Both the position numbers and the translations under genes were made by a program. Below, piece by piece: positions 32,997 through 41,295 of a stretch of DNA of 45,937 nt (positions within the stretch are counted from its first letter, which is position 1; every line of letters starts with the position of its first letter). Origin of the DNA: Magnetococcales bacterium (lineage in GTDB: Bacteria; Pseudomonadota; Magnetococcia; Magnetococcales; JADGBX01); NCBI GenBank assembly GCA_015231265.1, contig JADGBX010000008.1, positions 1 through 45,937 on the forward strand, written 5' to 3'. The notes beneath the pieces are model-generated. The model saw only the letters and a program-made list of their open reading frames with translations. It had not been told where the DNA came from and did not search any database.

Positions 32997-33904
32997 TCCG
33001 AATTCCATTTCCAACCACGATATCCCCGCACCATGCCCAGTATCCACTGTCCATGACGCTGTACTCGCTCCCATTTTCCACATGCTGCATTCCAAGGCAA
33101 CGCAGCGCAACGGACAATCAGGTGGGGTAGAAACACTCTAAAAAAGGGGTATCCATCTCCCATGATCCAGTTCTTCGCAGCCCAAGCCCCGAACCCCTCA
33201 CCGTGGCGATGGTCATTCTCTGCCCGTTCTCTATCGTTCCGCCACGGCAGGTGGGCGATACGAATAGAAGGAGCGTAGGTAATGGCCTCTCCTTGTTTTA
33301 ATATCCGGTAGAGAATGTCTCCATCCTCTGCCCCTGGAAAACGAGAACCCTGCCCCAATTGCTCATCGAAACCGCCCACCTTCTGGAGAACCGACTTCAT
33401 AAAAAAAGAGTTGCCCCCGTTGGGACTACGGTACCAGGGATTGCTCCGACCTTTGATGGTGATGGAACGCGTTCCTTTTTCAGTCAATTCGGTCAAACTG
33501 GACAGTGCATCGGGACCATGATGTACATCACCGATCCAGGCTACCGAATTGGGATGGTGCAGCTTGGCAATGCAGGCTTGTTGAAGCCAGTCGGGAGGAG
33601 AGATGCAGTCATCGTCGATGAAGGCGATCACCTCCCCCTTGGCCTGCCTGATACCCACGTTTCGTGCCCGTGAAAGTCCCTTTTCCGAAGAGGGCAGGTA
33701 ACTCAAAAGTTCCGCTTCGAACTGCATCACTATCTCACGGCTCTCCGTTCCACTGCTCTGATCCACAACCAGAATCTCCTCTGGTGCCGGATCCAATTCC
33801 AGGAGCGCTAATAACGCCTGACGCAGCAGTTCAGGACGATCCCTTGTCGGCACTACGACGCTTACCGCACTTTCATCTCGACTGCGTGTACTATGGCGCC
33901 ACAT
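32993..33904 (-). CDS. Family 2 glycosyltransferase
   Basis: This 303-aa protein starts at an ATG (33904) with GGAGAG about 9 nt upstream; an in-frame ATG at 33973 lacks a ribosome site. Motifs: VSVVVPTRDRPELLRQAL, EILVVDQSSGTESRE, GLSRARNVGIRQAKGEVIAFIDDDCI (DDD) and GAEDGDILYRIL (ED base motif). It aligns with the divergent GT2 at 34211 (both have PEEIIxVDQS and similar ends), so the two are paralogues flanking a miniature element. It heads the minus-strand operon GT2 / GT2-deacetylase / flippase. Confidence 0.86.
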   Translation of the reverse strand: MWRHSTRSRDESAVSVVVPTRDRPELLRQALLALLELDPAPEEILVVDQSSGTESREIVMQFEAELLSYLPSSEKGLSRARNVGIRQAKGEVIAFIDDDCISPPDWLQQACIAKLHHPNSVAWIGDVHHGPDALSSLTELTEKGTRSITIKGRSNPWYRSPNGGNSFFMKSVLQKVGGFDEQLGQGSRFPGAEDGDILYRILKQGEAITYAPSIRIAHLPWRNDRERAENDHRHGEGFGAWAAKNWIMGDGYPFFRVFLPHLIVRCAALPWNAACGKWERVQRHGQWILGMVRGYRGWKWNSE

Positions 33905-33998
33905 CTTGTAATACTCTCCGAATATACCGGGAATATGGATTCCACTGGCAACATCGACTGCACGAACATACACTGATTCTTAGAAAATGCAGTGACAC

Positions 33999-34184
33999 TA
34001 GGGCGTGTTGACATTCAGCCCATATCCGCGCTGGCTTGGCGCCAGTCCTTCGGGTTCGGTCTGAAAAAGCGTCATGCTGCCTTGTTCATCACCCATTTGG
34101 CTGTGCCAAACCGTACTTCTCATCTCTTACCTACTGCATTTTTAGCCACAAACGCGGATCTGATCCGGTTGAGAATATGCTCTA
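33999..34184. mobile_element. 186-bp TA-flanked miniature element, copy 2 (inverted)
   Basis: This stretch aligns end to end with the reverse complement of 3933-4118, about three quarters identical by eye, and has the same length. The left end TAGGGCGTGTTGACATTCAG has diverged from the other copies, and the right end GAGAATATGCTCTA is degraded, but the core (CGCGCTGGCTTGGCGCCAGTCCTTCGGGTT..., CATTTGGCTGTGCCAAACCG, GCCACAAACGCGGAT) is clear. It fills the space between two divergent GT2 genes and so could carry or disturb their promoters. Confidence 0.7.
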
Positions 34185-34210
34185 GGTGGTTCGATTCAGG
34201 AGTGTAGCAC

Positions 34211-35134
34211 GTGACGACAGCCGGAACATCCAGGGACAAAGGTGCCTCCATCCCCACGATTTCAGTTGTGATTGCCACGTATCAGCGCCCGGAACTGCTG
34301 CATCACTGTCTGCAATCGATCCTTGAGAACAGCCTTCTCCCCGAAGAGATTATCATTGTGGATCAGAGTGAAGATTCCCGCTCGCGCCACGTCGTTGAAC
34401 GCTTCGGAACAACAGAGCCTCCCATTCGCTATGTACACTCCTCACCACCCAATAAATCCATAGCGCTTAATACGGTGATTCCACACTGCATAGGTGACTT
34501 TCTTGCCCTCACCGATGATGATGTGACTGTTGATCGAGAGTGGTTGAACACCTTCCTCTCTCTCTATGCACACTCCCCTGATATCGATGTCTACTACGGT
34601 CGCATGCTCCCCCAACCAGGCACCTCTCCGGACACCTATGTGAATCTCATTGTCGAAGAGAAACCACACACTGTGGAACCATTGCGCACTCCGCTCTATC
34701 CTCATTTTACCGGAGCGAATTGTTTCATGCGTCGCAGTCTCTGCCTCAAAGCGGGCCTTTTCAATCCCCACTTCGGTCCCGGCGCTCCTCTCAGCAACAA
34801 CGATGATGGTGAGATGGGTTATCGACTCGCCCGTTTCGGTGCTCGCATGCGCTTTGAACCTACGCTTAAGATCTTCCACGCTCCCTGGCGGAGTCCTCTG
34901 GACAACCAAGCACTCATGAAAGAATACGCCTTCAGCATCGGCGCTTTCGCCGGATACACCCTACGACAGGGTGACACCTGTCCAAGTCGTCATCTTCTTA
35001 TGAGACTCCTCGCCAAAGCGCGTCGGGTCCTGGTCGGGATTCTTCTGTGGCAATCCCATCGTGTGCAGGACGGGATCATACACCTCAAGGCCTTTTCATC
35101 TGGCTTTCTTCAAGGATGGGGCTACAAGACATGA
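34211..35134 (+). CDS. Family 2 glycosyltransferase
   Basis: This 307-aa protein begins at a GTG (34211) with no clear Shine-Dalgarno; no in-frame ATG precedes the conserved domain. It has ISVVIATYQRPELLHHCL, PEEIIIVDQSEDS, SPPNKSIALNTVI, FLALTDDDVTVD (DDD metal motif) and NNDDGEMGYRLARFG (base region). It is a paralogue of the divergent GT2 at 32993-33904. It overlaps the methyltransferase start by 4 nt (ATGA). Only 27 bp separate it from the miniature element upstream, so its promoter probably lies in or before that element. Confidence 0.83.
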   Translation: MTTAGTSRDKGASIPTISVVIATYQRPELLHHCLQSILENSLLPEEIIIVDQSEDSRSRHVVERFGTTEPPIRYVHSSPPNKSIALNTVIPHCIGDFLALTDDDVTVDREWLNTFLSLYAHSPDIDVYYGRMLPQPGTSPDTYVNLIVEEKPHTVEPLRTPLYPHFTGANCFMRRSLCLKAGLFNPHFGPGAPLSNNDDGEMGYRLARFGARMRFEPTLKIFHAPWRSPLDNQALMKEYAFSIGAFAGYTLRQGDTCPSRHLLMRLLAKARRVLVGILLWQSHRVQDGIIHLKAFSSGFLQGWGYKT

Positions 35135-35889
35135 GAGATCCCGCATCACGATTCTATCAACAGGTTGAGGTGTTGCGTGCTCGAGTCCGAACTCTGGCTG
35201 GAACCTCCACGGGACACGCACTGGATATCGGGTGTAAAAAAGGGGATGTTTCTTCCGCACTGGCCAAAACCATGCGCTGTGTGACGGCGCTTGACCCCTA
35301 CCCTCATCCTGACTGGCAGGTTCTGCAAGAGACGCACTCAAACCTCAATTTTGTTCAGGGAGATGGCCAGAATCTTCCTTTTTCCGATGCTTCTTTTGAA
35401 CGGGTAGTCGCCTGTGAGTGCCTGATGTATATGGATCCCGACCGAACCTTGAAAGAGTGCCACCGCGTCCTGAAACCAGACGGTCTTCTCGTGGTGACCT
35501 TTCCTGAGGCGGGACCAATAACCCAGGCTATAGATCCCTATAATCTTGAGAGATTATTTATAAATGTCATCCTGCCGGGACGAGTCTCCCATCGACAGAA
35601 AGCACATCACCTGAAAAGCAGTACTCTGCTGGACGCTGCTTCTGACAACGGCTGGCAACTCGAGCATATGGAACGCCGTGGATCGATCCTCTTTATCTAT
35701 CTTGCTTGGTGGATCGACCGTCTTCAGATCAGGCATCTACCGGAGGACTCCCCGCTACGTCATCTGGCTGCACAGGTGACTTTACCAGTACTCAAACTAC
35801 TCTTTTTTGCCATGCGTATGGACTGCACTCTCCGCTTTGGACCACTCTCATATAACACCATAATAGTTCTAAAAAAATCAAACACATGA
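35131..35889 (+). CDS. Class I SAM-dependent methyltransferase
   Basis: This 252-aa protein has motif I ALDIGCKKGDVSSAL (30-44), CVTALDPYPHPDW as the acidic region, LPFSDASFERVVACECLMYM and HRVLKPDGLLVVTFPEAG. The GxG element reads GCKKG, a common variant. A hydrophobic stretch near the C-terminus may bind the membrane. The start is set by the ATGA overlap with the GT2 gene. The pair GT2/methyltransferase could add and cap a sugar. No terminator hairpin is evident between it and the pilin promoter at 35926. Confidence 0.83.
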   Translation: MRDPASRFYQQVEVLRARVRTLAGTSTGHALDIGCKKGDVSSALAKTMRCVTALDPYPHPDWQVLQETHSNLNFVQGDGQNLPFSDASFERVVACECLMYMDPDRTLKECHRVLKPDGLLVVTFPEAGPITQAIDPYNLERLFINVILPGRVSHRQKAHHLKSSTLLDAASDNGWQLEHMERRGSILFIYLAWWIDRLQIRHLPEDSPLRHLAAQVTLPVLKLLFFAMRMDCTLRFGPLSYNTIIVLKKSNT

Positions 35890-35925
35890 CTGCATAGTGC
35901 GCATGTTCAAAAAATGCCATTTCAC

Positions 35926-35955
35926 TTGACATTATCGTGAAATAAAACTTATACT
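35926..35955 (+). promoter_or_regulatory. Sigma70-type promoter of the minor-pilin operon
   Basis: TTGACA (35926-35931) and TATACT (35950-35955) are separated by 18 bp. This is the best promoter match I found in the window. It is followed by a ~100-nt leader containing CGCCG/CGGCG (a short possible stem) and then GGAGG ahead of the first pilin ATG at 36065. Confidence 0.75.
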
Positions 35956-36064
35956 GTACGGTGGGTCGTTGGCTTTTCTCCGCCGCTCTATTTCAACCGG
36001 CGCGATCTATTAATATCTATTTGTAAGCGCTCTTTTCTGTTCTCACTGCTCAGTGGAGGTATCG

Positions 36065-36487
36065 ATGCTCCGCCACAGAAGGTCTCAAGAGAGTGGATTC
36101 ACCATAACGGAATTGGTGATGGTGATTGTCATCCTGGGCATTCTCTCCATAACCATCCTCTCTTCCAACCCTACTGACACCGCCTCCATGATGGAGGTTG
36201 AGCAGCTTGTTCAGGCAATCCGGCAAGCACAAGCCGGTAGTCTTGACGACACATCTGGATACAACATTCGCTACCTCAGCAGCTCCAGCTTCGAGGTCAG
36301 AAACAACAGCAACACGACACTCTCTACTATCATCCTTGATCAAGCCACGGTCTCTAACTTTGGCACCATCACCTTCGACGGCTACGGCGAGCCGGACAAT
36401 CCGAGCACCATTACCATCACCGGCTCCGGTAGCTCTACGGCCCAGGTTCGCGTCACACAGGAGACCGGCTATGCCGATATTCTCTAA
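36065..36487 (+). CDS. Type IV pilin-like minor pilin (MshC/GspH-like)
   Basis: This 140-aa prepilin has a short basic leader ending in G11 and the processed start FTITELVMVIVILGILSI, with Glu at position +5 of the mature chain. This is a prepilin-peptidase substrate that would join a pilus or pseudopilus tip in the inner membrane. The C-terminal region is beta-rich. A strong GGAGG sits ~7 nt before ATG 36065 (an upstream in-frame ATG at 36053 lies inside the ribosome site). It is the first of four minor-pilin genes in the same order as mshC, mshD, mshO, mshP of MSHA loci. It overlaps the next gene by 17 nt. Confidence 0.8.
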   Translation: MLRHRRSQESGFTITELVMVIVILGILSITILSSNPTDTASMMEVEQLVQAIRQAQAGSLDDTSGYNIRYLSSSSFEVRNNSNTTLSTIILDQATVSNFGTITFDGYGEPDNPSTITITGSGSSTAQVRVTQETGYADIL

Positions 36488-36968
36488 CTTCGGTCCGGAT
36501 GCCGTATCTAATCACTATCGAGATGAGATACGGCATCACTACAACTCTGAAGAGCGTACCAGACAAGCCGGTGTTACCCTGATCGAGTTGATTATTTTCC
36601 TCGTTCTTTTAGGCATCATAGTTTCATCTCTCAGCACCGTTATGTTCACCACCATGAAGGATCCGCTCCTGGCCAGGAAAATCCACCAAGCAAGCCTGCT
36701 CATCCAGGAGGTCACCGAAGAGATCACCTATGAATACAACAAACTCACACCAACTCAGACCCTCAGCAATATGAAGAGCTTCTCTGATGACACACCGGTC
36801 TCTGGTTTCTCGGAGTTCAACCGTACGATATCGGTCAACACCAATCCCGGGAAACCTCCCTGTCCTGCATCAACCTGGACTCAGTGTTGGGTTTTCTCGA
36901 TCGCAGTGACCGACAGCACCACCGGTGATACGTATGGCTCCATGACCATGACACCCCTGATCAAATAG
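36471..36968 (+). CDS. Type IV pilin-like minor pilin (MshD-like position)
   Basis: This 165-aa prepilin has an unusually long leader (34 residues) ending in G34, then VTLIELIIFLVLLGIIVSSLS with Glu at +5 (E39). Cleavage after Gly before Val is less usual but tolerated. A CPASTWTQCW segment gives two cysteines that could form a disulfide. AGGAG ~7 nt upstream supports ATG 36471; the frame is open further upstream but there it only shadows the previous gene. Its order after a GspH-like gene fits mshD. Confidence 0.75.
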   Translation: MPIFSNFGPDAVSNHYRDEIRHHYNSEERTRQAGVTLIELIIFLVLLGIIVSSLSTVMFTTMKDPLLARKIHQASLLIQEVTEEITYEYNKLTPTQTLSNMKSFSDDTPVSGFSEFNRTISVNTNPGKPPCPASTWTQCWVFSIAVTDSTTGDTYGSMTMTPLIK

Positions 36969-36981
36969 AGCGAGAGATCCC

Positions 36982-37455
36982 ATGCTCAACACATCCATTC
37001 ACCGAAAAGGTGACCGGGGATTCAGCCTGATTGAAATGGTGATTGTTATCATGCTGCTCGGTATTCTGGGTGGAGTTCTGGGAAATCTTGTGGTTCCTAT
37101 GGTCAACTCCTTTATACTTTCCCGCCTCATTTCCTCCACCGACACCGTTAACCGCATTGCTGTGAAACGCATGGCACTGGAGTTGAAACACGCTTCTGCC
37201 GTCTCCACCACATCTTATCCCACCTCAGACATCCAGTTCACCAGCGATAGCAAGACTATCCGTTATTACAGCAGCGGTTCCAATCTGATGCGTCAGGAGG
37301 ATGGCGGCACTGCCCGTCTGATGTCAGAAAGCATCTCCACGCTCCAGTTCAGTTCCGATGGCAACTACATCCAAATCAGTATCTCAAACACCGACGTCAA
37401 CTTACTATTGCGCACGCGTATTTATCCGAGAAATGTCAGTCTGCCATTTATGTGA
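36982..37455 (+). CDS. Type IV pilin-like minor pilin (MshO-like)
   Basis: This 157-aa prepilin has leader MLNTSIHRKGDRG, cleavage after G13, and mature start FSLIEMVIVIMLLGILGGVLGNLVVPMVNSF with Glu +5 (E18). The pattern with IVIMLLGILG resembles MshO/PilW-like minor pilins. It lies 13 nt after the previous stop. A small ribosome site (GAGAG) precedes it. Together with its neighbours it could form a tip complex, but no major pilin, ATPase, platform or secretin gene is in the window. Confidence 0.77.
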   Translation: MLNTSIHRKGDRGFSLIEMVIVIMLLGILGGVLGNLVVPMVNSFILSRLISSTDTVNRIAVKRMALELKHASAVSTTSYPTSDIQFTSDSKTIRYYSSGSNLMRQEDGGTARLMSESISTLQFSSDGNYIQISISNTDVNLLLRTRIYPRNVSLPFM

Positions 37456-37524
37456 TGGCTACAGCGATGGAAAACCGGTACACTGGTACAGTGCGGGTGT
37501 GGGGACAGGATGGAGGACTAATTG

Positions 37525-38055
37525 GTGAAAAAGATGCGCTCACAAAGAGGTTCACTTTTAATTTCAGCCATTATTCTTCTGGTGATGGGTGGCATAGTGA
37601 CTGCTGCCATGGTGAAGATGTCTGAAGTGAACACATCCACCACCGTTGAGAACTACCAAGCTGCAAAAGCTTTCAATCTGGCTGAGGGTGGCATTAAGTG
37701 GGCCGTGGGGTCTGTACAGGCTGTTGGCTGTGATCTATCGCAACTCGACTCTTCTGACGGCACCTTCACAACATCAGGTGGTAGTAGTGCTGGCTCTGGT
37801 GACTCCGGTGATTCTGGTGGATCCGGCACCGTAACAAATCCCAACAATGACGGCGACTCCTTCTCCTTCAGCCAAGTTACTTCTGCTGATGGTACTTTCC
37901 AGGTCGACACGACCGTCGTCAGCGACTCCTTTCTGTTTGAGGCGACTGGCAGCGCCAGTGGTAATACCCGTTCCATTGAGCAAACGTACACCTTCGACGA
38001 TCTCTGTAACTCCTCAACGTCGGCCTCACCGACGGGGTGGAAGGAATCGCTCTAG
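37525..38055 (+). CDS. PilX/MshP-like pilus assembly protein, 3' end altered by a repeat
   Basis: This 176-aa protein has a short basic N-terminus (KKMRSQRGSLLISAIILLVMGGIVTAAMVKMSEVN), the PilX/MshP-type hydrophobic helix without a Glu +5, followed by YQAAKAFNLAEGGIKWAV, a typical PilX motif. A Gly/Ser/Asp-rich repeat (SSAGSGDSGDSGGSG, ~92-106) is a flexible linker. GTG 37525 with GGAGG (37512-37516) 8 nt before is preferred over TTG 37522 and ATG 37534. The stop TAG (38053-38055) lies within the start of the miniature-element core at 38054, so the C-terminus may be truncated, and the mshQ-like gene expected next is absent. Confidence 0.75.
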   Translation: MKKMRSQRGSLLISAIILLVMGGIVTAAMVKMSEVNTSTTVENYQAAKAFNLAEGGIKWAVGSVQAVGCDLSQLDSSDGTFTTSGGSSAGSGDSGDSGGSGTVTNPNNDGDSFSFSQVTSADGTFQVDTTVVSDSFLFEATGSASGNTRSIEQTYTFDDLCNSSTSASPTGWKESL

Positions 38056-38108
38056 GAGCGCGGTTTGGCACGGCCAAATGAGCGACGATCAACGCAACAT
38101 GGCGCATT
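38054..38108. repeat. Core fragment of the TA-flanked miniature element
   Basis: The sequence AGGAGCGCGGTTTGGCACGG... to ...GCAACATGGCGCATT matches the core of copy 1 (around 4000-4056) with only a few changes, but both ends of the element are missing. It begins at the stop codon of the pilin operon and ends 6 bp before the recombination-like motif at 38114, marking a rearranged junction. Confidence 0.65.
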
Positions 38109-38113
38109 AGATG

Positions 38114-38130
38114 TGAAGTGCCGTGTGATT
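38114..38130 (+). repeat. Recombination-like motif copy 2
   Basis: TGAAGTGCCGTGTGATT starts 33 bp before the integrase-fragment stop codon (plus-strand coordinate 38147). The copy at 45471 has the same 33-bp distance to the stop of the right-edge integrase. Confidence 0.55.
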
Positions 38131-38146
38131 GGATCCTGTCTTTAGC

Positions 38147-38361
38147 CTAATACCGCACCACAAAACTCGCACTCTCCCGATGATGCATGGCACGCTTGTC
38201 GTACATTTGCGTGGTTGAGATATGGGCATGCCCCACGGAGCGTTGGACTGCTTCGATGGGGCATTTCTGTTCCAGGGCTTGGGTGATGAATGTTGCCCGT
38301 GCGGTGTGTAGGGTAACGCCTTTGGGGAGTCCAGCTTTTATGGCGTATTTATGAAAGGTTT
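38147..38361 (-). pseudogene. Truncated integrase 3' end, direct repeat of 45504-45718
   Basis: This 215-bp stretch is about 93% identical by eye to the integrase 3' end at 45504-45718, in the same orientation. It encodes the conserved HTARATFITQAL and GHAHISTTQMYDKRAM region and the true stop, but nothing upstream: homology stops at 38361, where an IS630-type fragment begins. It is a non-functional remnant that can act as a recombination site for the homologous copy. Confidence 0.85.
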
Positions 38362-38600
38362 ACCGATGATGAGCGTTCAATGCTCACCGACATAGTGAAC
38401 AAGGGTAAGGCAGCGGCTTGTAAGATTAAACATGCAAATAGCCTATTGAAAGTAGATGAGAATGGGCTCAGATGGACCGATTCCAAAACTGCTGAGGCAT
38501 TCTCCTGTACCAAGCATACTGTAGCCAACATCCGTCAGAGATATGTTCAACTGGGCACTAAAGCTGCTCTGAGGCGAAAAACGAGGAAAAAGTGGTCGCT
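38362..38600 (+). pseudogene. IS630-type transposase N-terminal fragment
   Basis: The frame reads LTDDERSMLTDIVNKGKAAACKIKHANSLLKVDENG, then WTDSKTAEAFSCTKHTVANIRQRYVQLGTKAALRRK, the N-terminal helix-turn-helix of IS630-family transposases. The start codon and terminal repeat are missing at the left, where it abuts the integrase fragment, and similarity is lost after about residue 75-80. The frame stays open to 38832 but the rest is not transposase-like. It is a relic. Confidence 0.75.
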
Positions 38601-38835
38601 ATCAACTGATCAAACCAATTCCTGCGGAGAGGAATTTACAGCAGATTTCGGACGTGACCTTGCCATATTCCCACTGAACCAGAACACCGCCCTCTGTCAG
38701 CAGTGCTTGACGCAGGCTGTTCCTTTCATTTACAAACAACAATCGTGTACGACATGGTCTTTTTCTTTCTGCTCTCCACTGTTCATATTGCGTTGTGGAT
38801 CTGGCAATCCATTATTGAAAAAAAGGGTGTGATTG

Positions 38836-39903
38836 ATGCTTATTTCAATGGGGGACCGCCAGGTTGGTGCCGGCGAACCAGTCTATCTCGTTTTTGAAGC
38901 AGGTCCGACTCACTATGGTCTGGAATCGGCAATGACCTTGGCCACGATGGCAAAAGAAGCTGGAGCCGATGCCATCAAGTTTCAAATAGCAGATCACAAA
39001 CGCCTAATTACCACAAAGGATCTCCCTTTTTCCTACGGTATTCTTACCGATCGGGACAGTGGTACGATTGAGACGGTGACCGAGCCGCTGATTGACATCT
39101 GGGAGCGTCGTTTCCTCTCCAGGGATGAATGGTCTTCACTCAAGGCGCACTGCGACACACTGGGCATTAACTTCTTTGCCACTGTTTTTTTTGAGGAGGA
39201 TGTCGAATTCCTGACCGAACTAGGGGTTCACTCTTTCAAGATCGCCTCCCAGGATATCGCCCACATGGATCTGATCCGCTACTGTGCTGGCAAACAGATT
39301 CCCATCCAAATCGATACGGGAAACGCTACCATCGGTGAGGTGGAACGTGCCGTGGACTGGATACGCGATGAAGGCAACGAAAAGATCATCATCAACCACT
39401 GCCCATCCGGTTATCCGGCTCGCACGGAGAGCATCAATCTACGTGTGATTCGCACTCTGAAGGAGATGTTCCCCTATCCTGTCGCTTTCTCCGATCACAC
39501 GCCTGGATGGGAGATGGATATTGCAGCCCGCGCTCTAGGGGCCGATATCATTGAAAAAACGATTACTCTGGATCGCACCATTCGCAGTTGCGAACATGTC
39601 ATGTCCCTGGAGCCTCCAGAGATGCCTGTGTTTATCAAGGCGATGCGGGAACTGGAGATCGCTCTCGGAAACTCCAGGTGCATTGTGACCCAGGAGGCGC
39701 GTGATTCTCGGGAGTCGGTCCGACGCAGCGGCTTTCTCGTCAGACCGGTGAAAAAGGGGGAACGGCTACAACGCAGTGACTTCGATCTTCGCCGTCCAGG
39801 TCACGGCGTGCTCAAGACTGACGACTACTTCCACTATCTAGGACGTACTTTTAGCCGGGATCTTCCGACAGAGCACATGGTGACGGTGGATGATCTAGAG
39901 TGA
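38836..39903 (+). CDS. NeuB-family nonulosonic acid synthase-like protein
   Basis: This 355-aa protein has the NeuB layout: an N-terminal TIM barrel with AGADAIKFQIADHKRL (42-57), DTLGINFFATVFFEEDVEFL, VHSFKIASQDIAHMDLI, CPSGYPAR, VAFSDHTPGWEMDIAARALGADIIEKTITLDR, and a C-terminal SAF (antifreeze-like) domain with RRSGFLVRPVKKGERLQRSDFDLRRPGHGV. NeuB enzymes condense phosphoenolpyruvate with a six-carbon amino sugar to make sialic, legionaminic or pseudaminic acid. The usual N-terminal AEIGxNHNG reads FEAGPTHYG (20-28), a divergent form. ATG 38836 is preferred (an ATG at 38848 is possible). No NeuA or NeuC is in the window. The substrate is unknown. Confidence 0.85.
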   Translation: MLISMGDRQVGAGEPVYLVFEAGPTHYGLESAMTLATMAKEAGADAIKFQIADHKRLITTKDLPFSYGILTDRDSGTIETVTEPLIDIWERRFLSRDEWSSLKAHCDTLGINFFATVFFEEDVEFLTELGVHSFKIASQDIAHMDLIRYCAGKQIPIQIDTGNATIGEVERAVDWIRDEGNEKIIINHCPSGYPARTESINLRVIRTLKEMFPYPVAFSDHTPGWEMDIAARALGADIIEKTITLDRTIRSCEHVMSLEPPEMPVFIKAMRELEIALGNSRCIVTQEARDSRESVRRSGFLVRPVKKGERLQRSDFDLRRPGHGVLKTDDYFHYLGRTFSRDLPTEHMVTVDDLE

Positions 39904-39969
39904 ATATGGATTGCTTCCCCTGCCTTATACGTCAACTGAAAGCTTGTCCACTGTAAAGAGAGATGCGCC

Positions 39970-41292
39970 ATGACTCGTGTCGCAGACCAAGATTCCGCTT
40001 CCCCCCTTGAGCTAAGTCGCTCCAACGCTTTGTGGCCTGAGACCATTAAGGCAATTCCTGCTGGCGTACAGACCTTCTCAAAAGCGCCTTCACAGCATGT
40101 TGAGGGGGTATCACCTTGTTACACGGTCAAGGGAAAAGGGTGTCGGAGTTGGGATCTAGATGACAACATCTATATCGACTATATGATGGGATTGGGGCCA
40201 ATTGTTCTGGGTTTTGCTGATGAAGAGGTAAATCGAGCAGCAATGGAAGGTATGTCGCTGGGTGTGGTTGCCTCGTTGGCTCACCCGTTGGAGACTAAGC
40301 TTTCACAAAAACTTATCGAGCTTATACCGTGCGCCGAGATGGTCCGCTTCGGTAAGAATGGTACCGATGTCACCTCTGCTGCCGTTCGAGCTGCCAGGGG
40401 ATTTACCAAACGGAATAAAGTCGCCGTGTGCGGCTATCACGGCTGGCAGGACTGGTATATCGGCTCCACCCCACGCAACATGGGAGTTCCCGAGAGTATC
40501 CAGGCGCTCACACTTAAGTTTCAGTATAATAATATTAAATCACTGCATGCGCTCTTCCAGAAACATCCTGGAGAGATTGCGGCCGTTATTATGGAACCGG
40601 TCAACTTCTACGAACCCGAAGATGATTTTCTATCCAAGGTTAAGGAGTTAACGCACAAAAATGGTGCGCTACTGGTGTTCGATGAGGTGATTACCGGTTT
40701 CCGCATGAATATTGGTGGTGCACAGAAGGAGTATGGCGTCACTCCGGATCTCGCCTCCTTTGGCAAAGCGATGGCCAACGGATTCCCCATCTCCGCCGTG
40801 GTGGGACGGTCTGACGTGATGGAGATATTCGACAAGGTGTTTTTCTCTGCCACCTTCGGAGGGGATCTTCCATCCATAAGCGCAGCACTGGCCACTATCG
40901 AAGCAATGGAACAGCGGCAGACACTCAGCCATATACATGCTATGGGAGCACGCCTCAAAACAGGCTACGCTTCTATCGTCCAGTCACTGGGTATTGAGAA
41001 GATAACAAGAATGATCGGTTTTGACTGGTGGCCGGAATATCTATTTTTTAATACCGAAGGGAAAGCATCCAGAGAGATTCAATCCCTCTTTCAGCAAGAG
41101 ATCGTGCGGCGGGGTGTTTTGACACGGGCTGGCATGATGCTCTGTGGAGCTCACCAAAAAGAAGATATCGACCAGACACTTCACGTGTTCGAACAGGCCC
41201 TCTTTGTGGTGAAGGATGCCGTGCGTACTGAGAGTGTCCTAGAACGTCTCGATGGTCCTGTCATTCAACCTGTTATCCGCAAGGTGGATTGA
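39970..41292 (+). CDS. Class III aminotransferase, glutamate-1-semialdehyde aminomutase-like
   Basis: This 440-aa PLP enzyme has the class III pattern: RSWDLDDNIYIDYMMGLGPIVLG, CGYHGWQDWY (154-163), VIMEPVN, LLVFDEVITGFR (234-245, D238) and the PLP lysine K266 in ASFGKAMANGFPISAVVG. The fold is that of HemL, but the context is not tetrapyrrole synthesis. It follows the NeuB-like gene by 66 bp on the same strand and probably shares its transcript. It may install an amino group on a sugar or on a C9-type acid. Residues beyond ~400 are unusual and may define a subgroup. Convergent with the minus-strand GT-B-like gene, whose stop lies 3 bp away. Confidence 0.88.
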   Translation: MTRVADQDSASPLELSRSNALWPETIKAIPAGVQTFSKAPSQHVEGVSPCYTVKGKGCRSWDLDDNIYIDYMMGLGPIVLGFADEEVNRAAMEGMSLGVVASLAHPLETKLSQKLIELIPCAEMVRFGKNGTDVTSAAVRAARGFTKRNKVAVCGYHGWQDWYIGSTPRNMGVPESIQALTLKFQYNNIKSLHALFQKHPGEIAAVIMEPVNFYEPEDDFLSKVKELTHKNGALLVFDEVITGFRMNIGGAQKEYGVTPDLASFGKAMANGFPISAVVGRSDVMEIFDKVFFSATFGGDLPSISAALATIEAMEQRQTLSHIHAMGARLKTGYASIVQSLGIEKITRMIGFDWWPEYLFFNTEGKASREIQSLFQQEIVRRGVLTRAGMMLCGAHQKEDIDQTLHVFEQALFVVKDAVRTESVLERLDGPVIQPVIRKVD

Positions 41293-41295
41293 CCG

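Larger units (their letters stand above)
38056..38835. other. Rearranged junction of 780 bp between pilin and NeuB modules
   Basis: In order it holds the miniature-element core (38054-38108), a recombination-like motif (38114-38130), an integrase 3' fragment (38147-38361), an IS630-type transposase fragment (38362-~38600) and ~235 bp with no recognised feature. No intact gene is present. The pieces are truncated relics rather than a functional element. Confidence 0.7.

Noticed and set aside
38600-38832. Continuation of the open frame after the IS630 fragment as a functional protein
   Set aside because: The frame stays open but sequence similarity to the transposase ends near 38600 and no other family is recognisable.
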